NCBI GenBank assembly: GCA_039923455.1
Contig: JBDTCS010000278.1
Location: forward strand, 1 to 5,712
From: JBDTCS01 sp039923455
GTDB lineage: Bacteria > Bacteroidota > Ignavibacteria > Palsa-1295
Length of the DNA: 5,712 nucleotides
Reading direction: 5' to 3'
Of the stretch, positions 5,479 to 5,712 are shown piece by piece. Numbering within the stretch: the first letter of the stretch is position 1; each line of letters opens with the position of its first letter. The position numbers and the translations under genes were made by a program. The notes beneath the pieces were generated by a model. It was not told where the DNA came from. It did not search any database and saw only the letters and a program-made list of their open reading frames with translations.

Positions 5479-5712
5479 ATGAAGTCTGGGCTAAGTCTGA
5501 TTCTCAACTCCGTGACTGAATTTCGAAAAGGACACCGAGCACTTATTGTGCTCTTCTCCCTCCTCTTTGTCGGATGCAACCCTCTGATAGAGCCGGTGCC
5601 AATCCCGTTTAATCCGGGAATTGGTGATACGCTACGGGTTGTCTGGCGAGTTCCAAAGCCATTTAGTGCAACAAATTTCGACGCCGCCTCAAACCTGACT
5701 CCTTATAGTATC
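5479..5712 (+). CDS. PQQ-like lipoprotein paralogue, 5' part only
   Basis: The reading frame is open to the right edge, so the gene is partial. From ATG 5479 the product begins MKSGLSLILN, then a basic stretch (FRKGHRA) and hydrophobic ALIVLFSLLFVGC, with the lipobox Cys at residue 33. The mature part, PFNPGIGDTLRVVWRVPKPF followed by SNLTPYSI, closely parallels the upstream gene (TFNPGIGDTLQMIWHVKKPF and SNLRPYKI), so the two are tandem paralogues. PQQ-like blades are expected beyond the window by homology; none is visible here. Start choice is uncertain: GTG 5512 would put Cys at 22, closer to the paralogue's 19, while ATG 5341 has the best Shine-Dalgarno but adds 46 residues of unknown nature. 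I prefer 5479 as a compromise between signal peptide length and an ATG codon. Confidence 0.8.
   Translation, partial: MKSGLSLILNSVTEFRKGHRALIVLFSLLFVGCNPLIEPVPIPFNPGIGDTLRVVWRVPKPFSATNFDAASNLTPYSI

Overview
The window looks like an accessory stretch of a bacterial chromosome. It has balanced base composition, weak ribosome binding sites, an exported protein with PD40 (WD40-like) propeller repeats and tandem paralogous lipoproteins with PQQ-like repeats. Together these fit the Bacteroidota/Chlorobiota (FCB) group. This is inference from gene style only: there is no rRNA, tRNA or marker gene.

Layout. Bases 1-656 (minus strand) hold the first 218 codons of an exported PD40-repeat protein that runs off the left edge. 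Bases 657-892 have no convincing gene, only one strong hairpin. Bases 893-1003 are copy 1 of a structured intergenic repeat (called repeat A here), which reappears 95% alike by hand alignment at 5179-5286. Copy 1 is cut where a truncated left end of an IS3-family element begins (1003-1134). A gene-poor, decayed-looking stretch follows (1135-1747), then a clear DUF302 gene (1748-2134) and another decayed stretch (2135-2488). A full-length IS3-family element with both terminal inverted repeats lies at 2489-3777. Its orfA and programmed -1 frameshift site are intact, but orfB is broken by a 17-base insertion between the second Asp and the Glu of the DDE triad. Just right of the element is a complete PQQ-repeat lipoprotein gene (3823-5145). 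Then come repeat A copy 2, a 16-bp tandem repeat (5279-5321) and the start of a paralogous lipoprotein gene that runs off the right edge.

Interpretation. Repeat A, the 16-bp repeat and a PQQ lipoprotein form a module that is seen uninterrupted at 5179-5712. At 893-5145 the same module appears to be split by about 2.8 kb bounded outwardly by an IS left end (1003) and an IS right end (3777), with the DUF302 gene as cargo. The lipoproteins are probably periplasm-facing or outer-membrane seven-bladed propellers. No enzyme pathway or defence system can be supported. The most interesting unexplained signals are repeat A, the growth of the lipoprotein family, and the IS-bounded insertion.
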